A stretch of DNA of 64,000 nucleotides from Sphagnum compactum (taxonomy: Eukaryota; Bryophyta; Sphagnopsida; Sphagnales). Below, piece by piece: positions 1 to 12,573 of this stretch (position 1 is the stretch's first letter; each line of letters starts with the position of its first letter). The stretch covers positions 11,873,495-11,937,494 of the forward strand of contig OZ234502.1 in assembly GCA_965153455.1 (NCBI GenBank), in the 5' to 3' direction. The translations under genes and the position numbers were made by a program. The notes under the pieces were generated by a model. The model ran no database searches, was not told the DNA's origin, and was given only the letters and a program-made list of their open reading frames with translations.

Positions 1-520
1 TCTTTTGGGGGGAGAGTTGTTTGTAACTTCAAATTTCCATTTCTTGATTACTCGTTGATATTTTCAAATCAAAACATACAACCCATATTTTCTTATTCCA
101 ATCTTGCGACATACGCCACCAAATGTTGAAATCATAGACGTGAAAACATGGACGTGAAAAAGCAAAAAAAAGTAATTTCTAACCCCAAGTCACTCACGCC
201 TGAGACATCTAAACGCGCAATGAGTTCAAATATATACCTACTTAGCGAAAAATAGTCTACCCTCGGGGTCGTTATACCTACCTAGCGAAAAAGAGTCTAC
301 CCTAAGAGAGTTATACTTACCTAGCAAAAAAGAGTCTAGCCTAAGGGCGTGTTTGAAGGGCCACTCATCGCCCGCTATTTCAATGGTACCTACCCATATC
401 TTGGAAACGTACTGACCACCTACCACCCACTATTTCAATGGGCCCTACCCAAACTTGGGAAAACGTGTTTTTAAAGTGTGAAACGAGTTTTTCCAGCAAA
501 AAGTTGTCATGTTTGTAAAC
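1..520. other. Gene-free left edge with 40-bp minisatellite
   Basis: No gene is visible. Three tandem copies of a 39-40 bp unit lie at 233-272, 273-311 and 312-351, each starting TATACYTACYTAGC and holding an AAARAGTCTA core. The region 350-480 holds two imperfect copies of a CTATTTCAATGG-containing segment. The short reading frames here have no plant protein features. Confidence 0.7.
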
Positions 521-838
521 CAGGCCTCATAAAACCTGGCAAATGCCAACTTTGCCAGAATTAAATTAATTCTGGCACATTTGTCGCCTTAATACTGGCA
601 CATCTGGCATATGCTTTATTTTCCGTAACAGGCTTCCCCCTACTAGAAGATAAAATCAAAACATACATCGCTATTACCATTATCGCGACTATTGCAAACG
701 AAACACAACTAGGCAAAAAATATGTTGAATGGAATGGACATGGAGACAAACTCGCACTATTATTCAAGCGAAAGATTGGCGCTTGATCATTTTGATTTGT
801 TCGAACTGCTTCGCGTGCATAATGCCCGCAAGGGACAG

Positions 839-1658
839 TGACGTGCTCCTAAGTCACGGGGTGGAACCCACTTGAGGGTTTCACAAAGTCAAGTTGCGAA
901 AAGTTGAGACTTAGGGGCACGCTCCCGGCTTCCAACTCTAAAAAGGGGTAGAGGGTCGAGTTGGGAGCCCAGGGATTAGACTAGGAAGAGGGACTTGCTT
1001 AGCTTGTGTGAATCTGCATCCAAAAACCAACCACACGAGGTTAATTTAGCATTCGGGACACCCTTTGGTGTTGGGACAAGCCACGGGCACTTGGACACAC
1101 AAGACTCACCACGGCCCGGACTCGGGGGAAGCCATCACCTTCCCCCATATAGTATACTTTGCAGCTCGCTGCCGAGGCTACATCCAAATGGCTCTTTTTC
1201 CCGGGACTCCCAAGTTGAAGTCCCGAATTTGTCTCGGGTTGGAGTCCCGGAACTTTGGGAGCTCGTATCTCTCAGCTCCGACCTCCGATTAGAGTGATCC
1301 TTGAACCAAAGTTGTAGCCTTCTTTGAGAGCTTTCCAACGCCATGTCGCACTCCCTCAGGCGACGTTGGGAAAGGGTCGATTCTTGACTTTTAGTGGTCG
1401 GGAGTCAAACTGCCAGTTTGACTCCCGGCCCTTCTTTTGCCCATAACTTGGGCTGCAGATGTCCGAATGGCCAATGCGAGGCCATTTTCGATATCTACGT
1501 TTCAAGACCTTTCCAATGACACCAAGAACACCTCAATGGAGGTGTTTTGGCCTTGCTGTCGAGCTCTAAACATTCGGGAGTCCCGGAGGGCTCCAAATCT
1601 CCAACTTTTCCAAGTGTTGGGCTTCACCCCCACACTTGGCCAAAGTGGGGTTGCGAGA
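839..1658 (-). mobile_element. Solo LTR, Ty3/gypsy family (subfamily A)
   Basis: An 820-bp sequence closely matches the LTRs of the chromovirus at 42.6-50.4 kb and is most like the solo LTR at 44,319-45,139. It is flanked by a 5-bp direct repeat GACAG (834-838 and 1659-1663), the target-site duplication expected for Ty3/gypsy integration. It starts TGACGTGCTC on the plus strand; the other end reads GCGAGA where relatives read GCGACA, so one terminal base has mutated. By analogy with the full element, the transcribed strand is minus. No internal domain remains, which fits loss by LTR-LTR recombination. It sits inside the hAT-like element, so it arrived later. Confidence 0.88.
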
Positions 1659-1743
1659 GACAGACTCGTCAAGTTGCTATGGGAGTCGTTTTTCTCCCAT
1701 TTAACGATGGAAAAGTCACTTTCGACGAACGTAGAAATGCAGT

Positions 1744-1824
1744 ATCGAGAAGAGCAGGATCAATAGGGCGATCGAGAAGAACATGATCAATAGGGCGATC
1801 GAGAAGAGCAGGATCAACAGGTCG
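1744..1824. repeat. 27-bp tandem repeat, three copies
   Basis: Units at 1744-1770, 1771-1797 and 1798-1824 share ATCGAGAAGARCAKGATCAA and differ at a few positions. A fourth partial unit starts at 1825, followed by a short (CG)n/(CA)n run near 1834-1853. The array lies inside the hAT-like element. Confidence 0.85.
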
Positions 1825-2150
1825 ATCAGCGAACGCGCGCGCACACACACACAATGAGATTGATAAAACTATAGTGAATGCGCACTCGACGACCCCCTTA
1901 AATATGATGATTTCAGTTTAGTGATTCCGCGGTGGGAAACCACAAAAATGACTGCACCCAAATCACTATTTTGGCCCTCAGAGGCTCAGACCGACTACCA
2001 AAAAATAGTGATAGTGACCGTTTTAGTGACTTGTGGTGGGGATGCTCTTAATAACTGTATTACTTAATTATGGCACTTTGGCAAAATTAATTCTGGCAAA
2101 GTTGGCATCTAAAAATAGAATGCCAGGTTTTATGAGGCCTGTTGTAAACC

Positions 2151-2712
2151 AATTTGAATCTAAACACATGATCTCATGATTTTCACTCATCTATCCAAGT
2201 GGCATCTTGGAAAGTGGAATATTCCCGAATATATTCCAAAAGATGCATCATTTTCATTAAAAGAAAACAATTTCCTTTGCGAAAAATATTGAATTTTTTT
2301 TTGGGAGCATGTCTTAAAATAATAAATAAATTTTGTGGAACTTGCTATTCAACTAGGGTAGTAGTTTCCTTGTCAAGAGGCAAGCACACACATACACACA
2401 AAAAATTATGGGCATTTGCAATCACTAACATGAATTCCAATGAACCAGTTGAATTTATACATCAACAATGGATTCCCATGGGTCTCTGTTCAGCACCTTT
2501 TCACTTCCCCCACCAACAACTCTCACAATGATCATGATAACTGTTTAGATAATAAAGTTTAGATAATAACTGTTTTCCAGTATTTTGAAAATTTACATGA
2601 AGATTTCCTAAGTGTGATCTTTGTGATGAGATTTGCGCTAATCCCAATGATAGCAATCCTAAAAGACCACACCATATGATTTGTTTTTTTTCGCAATTTC
2701 ACATGAGTGAGC
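2151..2712. other. 3' flank of the HAK gene, no gene seen
   Basis: AT-rich DNA between the hAT-like element and the stop codon of the transporter gene. It probably includes the 3' untranslated region of that minus-strand gene. I see no clear second gene and did not assign a polyadenylation site. Confidence 0.5.
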
Positions 2713-5700
2713 TTATATGTAATTGATCACTCCCACTTGCAACAAGCTCTCATGTGGAATATTGAGTGCCATGACATTTGATCTACTATTCCGGCGTAGG
2801 AATCCATAAATGTCATCAATCACTGCTTTTCTAAACACATTTGAATCTTTTTGTGCCCTCACATCTGTATGACCCAAGATGTAGGCCACTTTTCTTCTTC
2901 GTACTTCGTGCAAATATCGTACCTCATCGAACTCCAAACCCTCTTTTATACTTTCAAGTGAAGATTTTGTTGAAAGAGGTGTGATTTGTTTTGAATCATA
3001 TTCCTCTTGTGAACTTTGCGAACCAAACACAAGGCTATGGTTTGTTGAATCCTCAGAGAAGGGTTCAACCGTCACTGCTGTAGCTCCATCAGGCCTAATA
3101 TCATCTTGGAGTCCACCATTGGAGGCTGGCTGCCAGGATTCAATATGTTCAGTTCGGATAAATTTTGAGAGATTTGCAAAAAGTAGGTCCTCAAAATCTT
3201 TGATGTCTTCGTGATAGTCCTTGTAACCAAATCGAACGACGCAACGAAACATACGAAAGTTTTGGGGGCCAACTCGTCGAAGAAGAAATCGTTCATCATC
3301 GGGGATGTTAGGCACAGGAAGATGCTTGACACAAACAAAAACAAGGACTGAATGCATTGATGGTAGGTTTGAAATCAAATGCGAGAAGATTGGTGGTATT
3401 CCCTGCAACCACCCCAAAAATTTCCCACATTACACACGAACTACACATTTTCCAAATAACTAAATTCATGAATAAAAACTGAATTTGTAATGAACAAGGG
3501 AGTTGCAAATTTGTGTCGTGTATGTAGTAGGACATACTTGAGCCAACTCAGTGTAAATAAGTCCAACTCCTGGAACGCGCACCCCTCCCAAGTTTGAGCC
3601 CAATCCAAGAACCCAATCCAATGAGATTTTGTTCTTCACTTCAAAGTCATAGCTCCTCTTACGTGCATAATGCCAAGTAGTCATGATGAAGAGGGCTACA
3701 CCACCAATGACCAATGGGGTATAGCCTCCTTGTGGAACTTTGTACAAGCAAGCTGAAAAGTACACCAATTCAATCGACCCAAAGAAGACGTAAAATGCTA
3801 GAGCTATCCATAAATTCACTTGCCAAACCATAATCATGATCAGGGTCAAGAAGGTAGTAGTCACTACCATCACCGACACCACCGCAATACCTACACCATT
3901 CATGAAAGCACACATGTTAACAAATGGACATATTAGGCAATTTGTAAGTCGTAACACTCTTTACACAATCCCATGGAAGGAGAGATATAGAAGGGATGAA
4001 AGAAATCACCATAAGCATTGCCAATCAGGGCTGTGCTGCCTTTGAATGCAATGCATATAACAATTGTTATAACCATAAGTATGTAGTTGATCTCGGGAAC
4101 ATAAATCTGCCCATGATATTTTTCTGATGTGTGGATGACTTTCAACCTAGGGAAACAACCGAGTGCAATTGACTGGTCGATAATCGAATATGTTGCTGAA
4201 ATCATGGCCTGACTAGCAATGATTGCTGCAGCCGTAGCGACCACAAACATTGGCCAAAACAGAGGAGCTGGCCATCATCCATCCACACACACATTGCACA
4301 ATGTGAATCTGAGTCTTTTTGCATGGAAAAAAAATTAGCAACAGAAATTTCAGCACTTCTACAACACCGCAAGCATCATTGGAGACGCATAAGAATTCCT
4401 CAGAAACTCACATGGGATCGATTTGTAGAATGTTTGAGAAATATGTTCTGGGTGTTTTGACAAGTATGAAGCCTATCAAATTACCAACACCCCACCCCCA
4501 ACACACACACCTAATTGGTATCAATGGGATTAGATACACTTGTTACACAAACCCATCTAGTTTCAAAGATGAAACATTACATGGGGGAATTTAAAGATTT
4601 TGTCTTAAGACATTAAATCCAACTAGAATTATATCTTTATTCAAAATTCAATATTAAGAAAATTCACAATGAAATGAATTTAACATGTGAAAATCCATAA
4701 TTATTATTCAAATTGACAATTGTAATTTTGGGTTTTGTGAATTTGCAGTCATAAATGTATGAGGCAAAACTGGTAGGGATGTGTTATAGCTTGTAGAGTA
4801 GTAGTACCTGTCCGATGTAAGCCATCAACAGAAAAGGATATACAAGAGTAGTGAAACCAAGCTGTGAAGCCACCAAAGACATGTCAAAAAACCTATTACA
4901 AACATTGAATACAACCTCCAAATTGGACACAAAATAATGTATCAAATCCCTATTGCACACAACCTCCAAAATTGGACATAAAAAATGTATCAAATTATTC
5001 CTAATTTGCAAACATGAAGGAGGCACCAAACACAACAATAGAAAGAAACAATTTACCTGGATGGATCTCACTGAAAAGTGACAAAGATCAGCAAACATTG
5101 CTTCCGTTCCTGTCATGGTCAAGAAACCAATGTTGGGGAAACCATTTCTGTAGAAAGGGTACAACACATGTGGCCAATACCTGAGCATAATTTTTTTGAT
5201 GAAGGATTATTAACCTAAGGTTGGAAATGGGATTGATGGGCATTTGTAACATAGGTGGTCCACAAATGGAGGTCACAGTGCAGTTTTCTTTGCATCCTTG
5301 TGGATTTTATTGTACCACCCTTGTGTTCTTTATTAAAAAACGACAACTCTCTCAACAGCAAGTACTTATAAGGTGGATCAATTGTAAATTTTACCAGTGA
5401 TGCAAAGTACAATGCCTCCAAGCGAAATCCATCCCTCCCTCTTGTTCCTTGTAAAGAATGTGAAACAATAAGCTGGGTTGAAAGCTTTGAGAACAGATGG
5501 ATCATGCTTGAAAATGTTGTAAAGACCGGTGAGTCCGATAGACAGAAACCACACAAGCACAACTGGTGCAAATGTGTAGCCCACTTTGTCAGTTCCGAAT
5601 CTTTGGACCATGAAGAGAACAAACAGAATCCCACAGGAGATGCCCGTCACCACACCTGCACATTTAAAAAAAAAGTCCATAGTTCTGAACTAAGTTATAT

Positions 5701-8700
5701 CAAATCTAACACTACAGGTCCTGTTCTGAGCCAGGTTCTTCTCTAAGAAATTCAAGGTGCTTAACTTCTTCACCCAAAATATAGACTCATCTGCAACTAC
5801 TTTCCAATTATGCTAAACAAAATTAATCCAGCCATAACACCAAAAAGACTAGATAGATCTTTCATGTTTCAAAATAGTTGCAGGTTTTTATCAGTTGATT
5901 TTTATCTTATACTCCATGATCTGTTTCATGAGATTTAAATCACAGGACATTGAATTCACATTACATGGTGGATCCTCCTTGAGATGTCACATTATAATTC
6001 AAGTCTAGGTGCAATTCCTTCAAAAGATGTTGCACTGTTTTCCTAGCATTATTCCAGACTCAGTGCATGCAGAAAGAAATAATATTTCTAGCTTAGATCT
6101 GGTTTGTCAAACTTTTTTGGCACTGAACTCATCAGATCAGATCAGATTTTTAAAAACAAGGCTGTCAAAACCAGAGATTGCAAGGCTGGGAATTCATGTC
6201 ATACCTTGAGAGAGATTTGGTGCAGGTACCTGAATTCCAGATATTGCAGATAAGACTGCAAGAATCCCACAGTCAGAACTCAATTTTGATATTTGCAAAT
6301 GGGCTACAATTTTCTTCATTCCAGTCTAAGTGATTCATAATCATGAAGGTAGTGTAATTATGATCAGGTAGCAAACAACAAATTATTGGTTGGAAAGATG
6401 CTCTTGGTTGAACAGTTAGGGCCTCTTTCCATTTGGCTGTTGTGATCACAATTATGTACACAATGTGTTGTGATCATAGCAGCCTAATGGAAAGCCACTG
6501 ACATAGGGCCTTGTTTCTTGTTGCATGGACAATCACTTTTCATTGGAGAGCTACAAGTACTATGAAATTATGTACTTTACCAAGTTAGGAATTCTGGGAA
6601 CACATGTTCTCATTGAGAAAAAGAAATGATAGACATCATTTTTGTGGTGAATCACAATTTGATTCACAACTCTGGCTACTCCTGCAATTGATAATTGGTT
6701 CAAAATATGCTTTGATGCAGTGAGATGACTGTGAGCATAGCTTAGCCACATAAAACATAATGGAAAGCTGCTAAGTACTGCAATCGCAGCAGCCTAAAGG
6801 AAAGATGTTCTTAGACAACGAATCTAGAAGAGAAATCTAGCATCTAGAAGAGCCTGAATTTATTTGCCAGTTTTGAGTTTGGACTCTTTCACGGCTGCAA
6901 CTCTCCAAAGCATACTGCCATAAATGATTTTGCTGGGTTTCATAGCTTGAGCTTTTTAAAGCAAGCTCCAAGGCCTCAAGACAGTTTGGAGCTTGGAGTT
7001 CAACATCCCAGGCATCATGATGATCGCAGATTTTTGATTTTTTTGGGGTGAAGTTTCGCATCATTGGTCACAAAACCTTTTAAGGGGGTGGGATTGTGAA
7101 TAGTACAACGGGGTTTTTGTTTGGAAAAAATGGGGCCCATGTCAATCATTTTTAGACAATAGGCTCTAGCATGTAGCCATCATGTACGGTAGAATTCCGA
7201 AGCTTTTCTACTTTCCCCTCTAACCTGCAGCCAAATCTGGCTAAGCCCTCTTTTGGACCTACCTCAAGAATTTTGGGAGCAAAAAAGAAAAAAAAAAATT
7301 TGACCATGATGCAGATCAGGAAGCTTGCTCAATGGAGGTGGAGAAATTAGTGCGGGTAAAGTTACCTGAGATAGCGGGAGTGAAGACACCATCACCAATC
7401 ACAGCACATGTCCCCACCAGCGCCATGATCAGCAAGATCCGCTGCACCACCTTGCTTCTCTCCAAGACGCCTTTCAGGCTAGCAGCACGTTTTGCTGATC
7501 TTGTGGGAAGATCCAGCTTGTAGGTGGAGAGTTCTCTATCTTCTGGAGATTGATTGGATATGGTGTTGATTCTTGCGTGCCTGCATATCAGCGAGTACAA
7601 GGCAAATGTGCCACCTGCCAACCAAAAATCACACCACAAGAGACTTAATAGAAGATCTTCTTCACATCAGGAGCACAGTCTAATTTAGCTCTCAAGTCCA
7701 GCTTCTTCCCATGAGGCTCACCAATGTTTTGAACTGAAAAAAAGTATAAGGACCAGCTCAAGTGGGTCTGTTTTCTTTTTCTTTTTTTTTTCTCTAGACT
7801 CGTTTGAAGGACCTTCAGGAAGCAACAGAGGACACTTGAGCTGGGAAACTAGAACTGCTTTGGATATTGCAGATGATCATGATGCTCACTTACCGTTTCC
7901 TCGATCACCGGCCCACAGGACAATGAACACGTATTTGACAAGAGGAATGAGTGTCAAAGTCCAGATGATGAGGCTCAGCACTCCCACCAAGTCTTCCTTG
8001 GAAGGTCCCGCTGGATTTTGCGTCAAGACGGCGGTTTCTGAGTAGACATACAAGGGCGAAGTCCCCACATCACCGTAGATCACTCCCAAGCTTTGAAATG
8101 CCAATGCAAGCATGACAGAAGTTTTGTCCTTGTTCTGCAGCAAGCAAGCATCACGCACGGTTGCAAGCAGTCTAGCTACATTAGAAAAACTTCATCATGG
8201 GCAGATTACACGTCTGACGTGAATGATCAGCAAGCAAAGATGACCGTGAGTCCCCGGACTCTCGAAAATTCTTTGGATTAAAACTTGTACGGGTCCAGAC
8301 AATTAATTTTTCTTCACCAAAAAAAGAAGAGAACTTGTGAATCTCCTGATGGCTCTCCAGAACTCCGGGAATTTCTTCATCACCGAAGAATTTTCTTCTT
8401 CATTTATACTAGACCGGAAGATTAAATGTTTTCAGTGCGAATTAGTAGTCGGATTGTTTGATCATATTCCTGTCCAAGAAATGGCTCCTAACTCATTTTG
8501 TGAATCAAACTTTATTCTTCGCGTCTTACAATGTACTACAACGCTCTCAGTATGATCTACCAAGCACGAATGCAACAGGAGAAAAATTAACAACACATGG
8601 TAGCACTACCATAACCCACAAAGATCCACAGACAAAAGCACTCTTGGTACAAGGGATCAGCTCGGAAGGAAAACCACAAAAGAAAAAGAACTCAACCAGC

Positions 8701-9128
8701 GCCATAACCCACAAAGATATACCACTAAAGACTAGATCTCAACAAGGACTCAGACGAATTGTTCCAAAAAGAAAACCGGAGCCTGAGTAGACCTGAGAGG
8801 ATGGGATCGGCCAGGGGGGGACATGATCAGAGCTAGGAGAAAACCGGACTTGGAATAATTGGGGGGAGCAAGTTCAAAACCAAACCTTTCCATGCACAAA
8901 GTCTTTGGGCATCTTGCTGGACTCGACATCCAGCGAGTCCACTCTCGGGAAACCGAATCTACCGATGAGGTTCTTGGCACTGCCATTGGTCTTACTGGTG
9001 GTACTATTGAGAGACTTAGCATGATTCGACAACTCCACGGTGGTGGTGGACACACGATTCTCACGCCTACCGTCTCCAACAGATTTCAGTTCGGATTCTG
9101 TTGTTGTAGAAGAAGCTGAGGGCTCCAT
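2713..9128 (-). CDS. HAK: KUP/HAK/KT-family potassium transporter, 11 exons, 837 aa
   Basis: Predicted membrane K+ (H+-coupled) transporter. Coding exons, in order: 9128-8886, 8134-7894, 7614-7366, 6255-6205, 5655-5395, 5109-5057, 4861-4808, 4472-4412, 4267-4010, 3890-3538, 3402-2713. All introns are GT-AG, every phase closes, and the exons sum to 2,514 nt with one terminal stop. Family signatures visible: [20 protein letters not shown] (about residues 91-110); [14 protein letters not shown] across the exon 2-3 junction; [93 protein letters not shown]; then a long hydrophilic C-terminal domain (about 609-837) with RFLLRRVGP and a terminal [11 protein letters not shown] motif. Around a dozen hydrophobic segments are expected. 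Length is normal for the family (roughly 700-850 aa). The start is the ATG at 9128; the first 81 residues are polar and Ser/Thr-rich. Intron 1 uses a weaker donor (AAG/GTTTGG), the least certain junction. The numbered subfamily and ion selectivity cannot be set from this alone. Confidence 0.95.
6417..6805. repeat. Imperfect foldback inside HAK intron 3
   Basis: Inside the 1.1-kb intron between exons 3 and 4, a segment TCTTTCCATTTGGCTG (about 6423) recurs inverted at about 6468-6496 and again at about 6783-6805. Adjacent GTGATCACA half-palindromes reinforce the pairing. This resembles a small MITE or the remains of two, but I could not define ends or a target-site duplication. Confidence 0.45.
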
Positions 9129-9182
9129 CGCCACAGCCAGCTGCAAGCAAAGCAAGAGCAGCGGGCTGGGGGTGGGGGGCGA

Positions 9183-9203
9183 CAGCAGCAGCAGCAGCAA
9201 TCT

Positions 9204-9235
<32 letters not shown>

Positions 9236-9257
9236 TCTCTCTCTCTCTCTCTCTCTT
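9183..9257. promoter_or_regulatory. (CT)n/(CA)n/(AGC)n microsatellites in the HAK leader
   Basis: Between 55 and 130 bp upstream of the HAK start codon lie (AGC)n at 9183-9198, then CT, CA and CT dinucleotide runs at 9204-9257. On the gene's strand the long run reads as GA. In plants, GA-rich leaders are bound by BBR/BPC-type proteins (established knowledge); a role here is only inferred. The transcription start is not identified. Confidence 0.5.
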
Positions 9258-10071
9258 CGCCCCCACTACTTACAAGCAAGGCCAGTGCACTTCTTTATAC
9301 TGGTAGCTGAAAGTTTACCCCCTGCCCAAAATGACCGTTGTTGCTGTAGCAAAAAGTTTACCCCCTGCCCAAAATGAATTTTGTTGTTGTAGTGGCTACT
9401 AAAAAGCTTTCCACCCACTGAAAATGTACAAAGCACACAAAATTTGTCAGAATTTGTCAGAATTTGTAGAAAACTCCACCCACTAAATAAGGTAGAAAAG
9501 CACCCCCCAAAATTGTCAGAATAAAGCATTTTAAGTAAATTGGACTTTTTCAATTTTCTGGTACACTCATTTTTCCCTTTAAAATTAAAAAAAATTGTAT
9601 TTAAAACTCAACCCATGCCTATTGAGTAAATCAGAATTTTCGTTCTTCTTACACTCATTTTTTTTTCTCTTAAAAAATATTTTAAAATGATTAAAAAGGT
9701 AACCCTTGTTGAGGAATGCTTTTAACATGATGAAACAAATGATAGATTATATGTATCCACTGGGAAGATGTTAAAACAAGGCATCACAAACACGTTGGCT
9801 CTGCCAATAGATACGATGTTGTACATCTACCTACTGTGTCCACACTCTGAAACAACACCAAAACAATCCGTTCCAATCTAAACAGTCTAAACACTTTCAC
9901 CAAAGAAAACGGTTCACCTAATGTGAAATAAGGTTATAATAAGGTAAAACTTCCAAAAGTTGGATCAAATGCGATAGTCCCTATTATTGCAGGCAATACA
10001 ATTTTTTTAAAAATTGTTTTTTCCTTTTAAGTCCTTGGCTCCATCCCAACTTTTTGTCAAAAATAATGGAT
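9258..10071. other. Upstream flank of HAK, no gene; 43-bp direct repeat
   Basis: A near-identical pair with 43-bp spacing starts at about 9311 and 9354 (core AAGTTTACCCCCTGCCCAAA), with related CCACCC-containing pieces following to about 9520. The rest is AT-rich without coding features. Confidence 0.6.
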
Positions 10072-10248
10072 GATGCCCAGACACATTTTGGTGCTGCCCA
10101 TTATAGACTTTGGGTCCTATTATACACATTTGGGGCCGGGCCTGCAAAGTAATACATAATAATATTAAATACCCATTTGCAGGCCCAAAATGTGCATCAT
10201 AGGACCCAAAGTCGATAATGGGCAGCACCAAAAATGTGTCTGCCCATC
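10072..10248. mobile_element. Foldback MITE-like inverted repeat
   Basis: Two arms of about 77 bp (10072-10148 and about 10170-10248) are inverted complements with a short AT-rich loop. Shared blocks include CAGACACATTTT, GGTGCTGCCCATTAT and GACTTTGGGTCCTAT. There is no coding capacity. No convincing target-site duplication was seen, so the superfamily is open. RNA from it would form a long hairpin. Confidence 0.7.
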
Positions 10249-11097
10249 TCCAGACACATACTGAATGGGAAAATGGGCACTCAGGGCAAACCAAGAGAAA
10301 AAAAAACAAGCACTACTTTTTGTGCCGCCTGCAATGAAAAAACCCTTTTGCTTGTTTAAGGTCTTCGGTGTGAATGGGTGGGTATTGGAAATTGCACCAA
10401 ACCTGCACTGGGTATCAAGTCAGGTACCAGAGTTGATAACCGGGGTTATCCAAAATTCAAATATTTGGTTTTGATCTATAATCACAGGCATCAAAAAATC
10501 AAATATTTTTTTATTATTACATAATTGCGGTTCACAATTTTCTTTGAAAAAAATTCAAATAATCACATTCAAACTGCTGGGTTCTTTGAAGTTTTTGAAA
10601 TACCCAGAACCGACGGTTCTTAGAATCTGATTTTTTTTTTTTTTTTCAAATATCCAGACTCTGATGGTAGTTCAATTTCTGATCATTTTTAAATACCTGA
10701 AAGGGGCAATTTTTTCTTTGGATTCTGATTTTTTTTTTCAAATACCCAAAACTGATGGGTATTACAGAAACCAAATACCCGACCCCACACTGGTTTGGAC
10801 TGGTGGGTGCTGCTGGTTCACACTCTGGCTGTAAGTACAATCTCCATGGGCTTTTTACTTTTGGAAAAGAACTCCGTGCTCCGAGGTACACTGCACCCAG
10901 GCCCAAAATTTGGACTTTCCAAGCCTTCAACTTTCAATCGGTAAAACAATTTTTGTTTCACATCTCACTTATTTATTTATTTGGTTGGTGTGGTGCGGCG
11001 GCACGGGGAGGCCGAATGTGACTCAAAGATGGGGCTCGAGAGGTGCATTCTAGTTCTCAAGTGGGACCAACCATTCTTGCAGGTGAATTGCTGAAAT
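10249..11097. other. Gene-free, degenerate T-tract repeats
   Basis: Between 10,540 and 10,770 a degenerate unit (TCTGATTTTTTTT-CAAATACCCAAAACTGATGG-like) recurs about three times. The rest shows no gene. Confidence 0.5.
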
Positions 11098-11220
11098 AGG
11101 TAAGTAGTGCATTGGACGATGAGTGATAAAATGGGGGAAGAGGTGATCGAGCATGGAAAAAGGTAAGTAGGGCATGGGATGATGAGTGATAAATGGGGGA
11201 AGAAGTGATGGAGCATGGAA
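11098..11220. repeat. Tandem duplication, about 62 bp x 2
   Basis: The unit starting AGGTAAGTAG at 11098 repeats at 11161, with GATGAGTGATAAA and GAGCATGGAA conserved in both. Differences are a few substitutions and one short indel. Confidence 0.85.
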
Positions 11221-12257
11221 ATTGTTGACTTTGAGGGATCGAGGACTCATATGTCAAGTAGCATATATAATCATGTATATTTTAATATATGGTTATATAT
11301 ACTTATAACAATCATTGTTACAAAATGTTGTGCAATTCATTCGTTTTCATTCATCAGACTAGCGAATTCACTCAAAATCCAATGAAATCACTTGATATAC
11401 AAAGACATCTTTGGTTATAATAAATACATATGGTTCACCATTTTGTGTCTCGTCTTTCTTTTCACAATATTATAAGAAGACATGCAGTTGTGAACCATGT
11501 GGTCCACTTGGGTGAATCCGTACTTACAAAGGTAACTTTACCTTCTTAAGGCCTCTTATTGCACCACGCTCTCGAATTTTGGCGTGGAGAAGACCCACCA
11601 ACCTACTATAGGCGATCAATTTTTGTAAGACAAGAAGAAAATTTCGACATCGAGTTTGAGCACATTTGATGCTTTATCCTTTTTCTTATTCCTTTACACA
11701 TTTTCCAAATCTACGGTGTGTTTATAAATAAAGTTTTGCAAAGTTTCATCATTCTTAAGGCCTTTTTTTAGTAACTATATATTTAACCTGGGAAATGTTA
11801 AGTTTCAAACTCAGATGAACCTGATTTGGTCGGAGTATTTTTTTATAGGGTTCTTTCGTGTTCCCAACTGCCCAATGAATGTTCATTGTGTTCTCAAATA
11901 GGTTCTCAATGGTAGTACATTACTTTCTCCACTATGTTTTGCTCAAAGTTTTGCTATTGTAAACTATATAGGTAGCCCAAAAGAGTGGACTACATTTATG
12001 TCTATTTTGAGAGAGACAAAAGTTTGCTCACCACCCTAGGCCATGTGAACATGTTCTATTTTAGGAGTGGGGGTCTTTCTTTGGTGTGGTGAACAAATCA
12101 AAAGAGGTTTATCACCATTTTAATTTTTTTTGGGGGAGGGGACTGTCTGCCCACCTCTCCCCCCCCCCCCCCCATTCAGCTAATTAACACTAGTCACACT
12201 AAAAATACGAAGCCTTGGGTGAACCAGCATTTACACTGGTGCCATAGTATTCCAATT
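11221..12257. other. Gene-free intergenic DNA
   Basis: AT-rich, with no coding feature. A C-homopolymer of about 15 lies at 12159-12173. Confidence 0.5.
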
Positions 12258-12573
12258 TGTTGGCCTTGCCTACACAAGGGCAAGGATATTGTGCTTGGAT
12301 TCATTATAGAGTATAGTAACTTAAGGGATTTTTATAGGCCCCTCGGTAATAATAATAATAATAGGTCTATTTTTATATGAGGATTTTTGAAAGATGAAAG
12401 GCTTGTGTTCAAACTTGAGATTAGTTATAATAGAGTTATAATATCGTGAAGGATTTTGGTTTCTTTCAGAGGAAAAAATTTGAAGACTATACTTTTGCAT
12501 GGTGAAATGTTTGAGTTTCCATAATTCTTCTTTTTAGTGTAAATGGCAAGGCCACAGTGTGACACACCCCTTG
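12258..12573 (+). repeat. Dispersed repeat family R1, copy 1
   Basis: Matches inverted copies at 18,974-19,312 and 52,043-52,411. Conserved landmarks are a GGCCTTGCC start, TATAGAGTATAGTA, a (TAA)n run, GAGGATTTTTGAAAGATGA, CTTGTGTTCAAACTTGAG, AAGGATTTTGGTTTCTTTCA and a GGCAAGGCC end followed by GTGTGACACACCCCTTG. The inverted GGCCTTGCC/GGCAAGGCC pair suggests a MITE; the B-box-like GTTCAAACTTG suggests a SINE. No coding potential. Confidence 0.7.

Larger units (their letters stand above)
521..2141. mobile_element. Non-autonomous hAT-like DNA transposon (carries a nested solo LTR)
   Basis: The two ends are inverted repeats: CAGGCCTCATAAAACCTGGC at 521-540 and its reverse complement ending at 2141. 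A second matched block (ATGCCAACTTTGCCAGAATT) lies just inside each end, at about 543-562 and 2088-2108. An identical 8-bp direct repeat, TTGTAAAC, flanks the element at 513-520 and 2142-2149. An 8-bp target duplication and termini starting CAG are hallmarks of the hAT superfamily (established knowledge). No transposase reading frame is present, so it would need a helper in trans. Without the 825 bp contributed by the nested LTR and its duplicated target, the element is about 0.8 kb. The interior also has a 27-bp tandem repeat and a GTGACNNTTTTAGTGAC-like palindromic stretch near 1980-2035. An alternative reading as a Mutator-like element with 9-bp TSD is possible because the next base also matches, but the CAG terminus favours hAT. 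Confidence 0.8.

Noticed and set aside
995-1766. Short plus- and minus-strand frames near 1-1.8 kb
   Set aside because: They lie in the solo LTR, and the same frames recur in the other LTR copies. They reflect LTR sequence, not a gene.
8458-8790. 110-aa plus-strand frame in HAK intron 1
   Set aside because: Ser/Thr/Lys-rich, no domain, antisense to an intron. Most likely chance.
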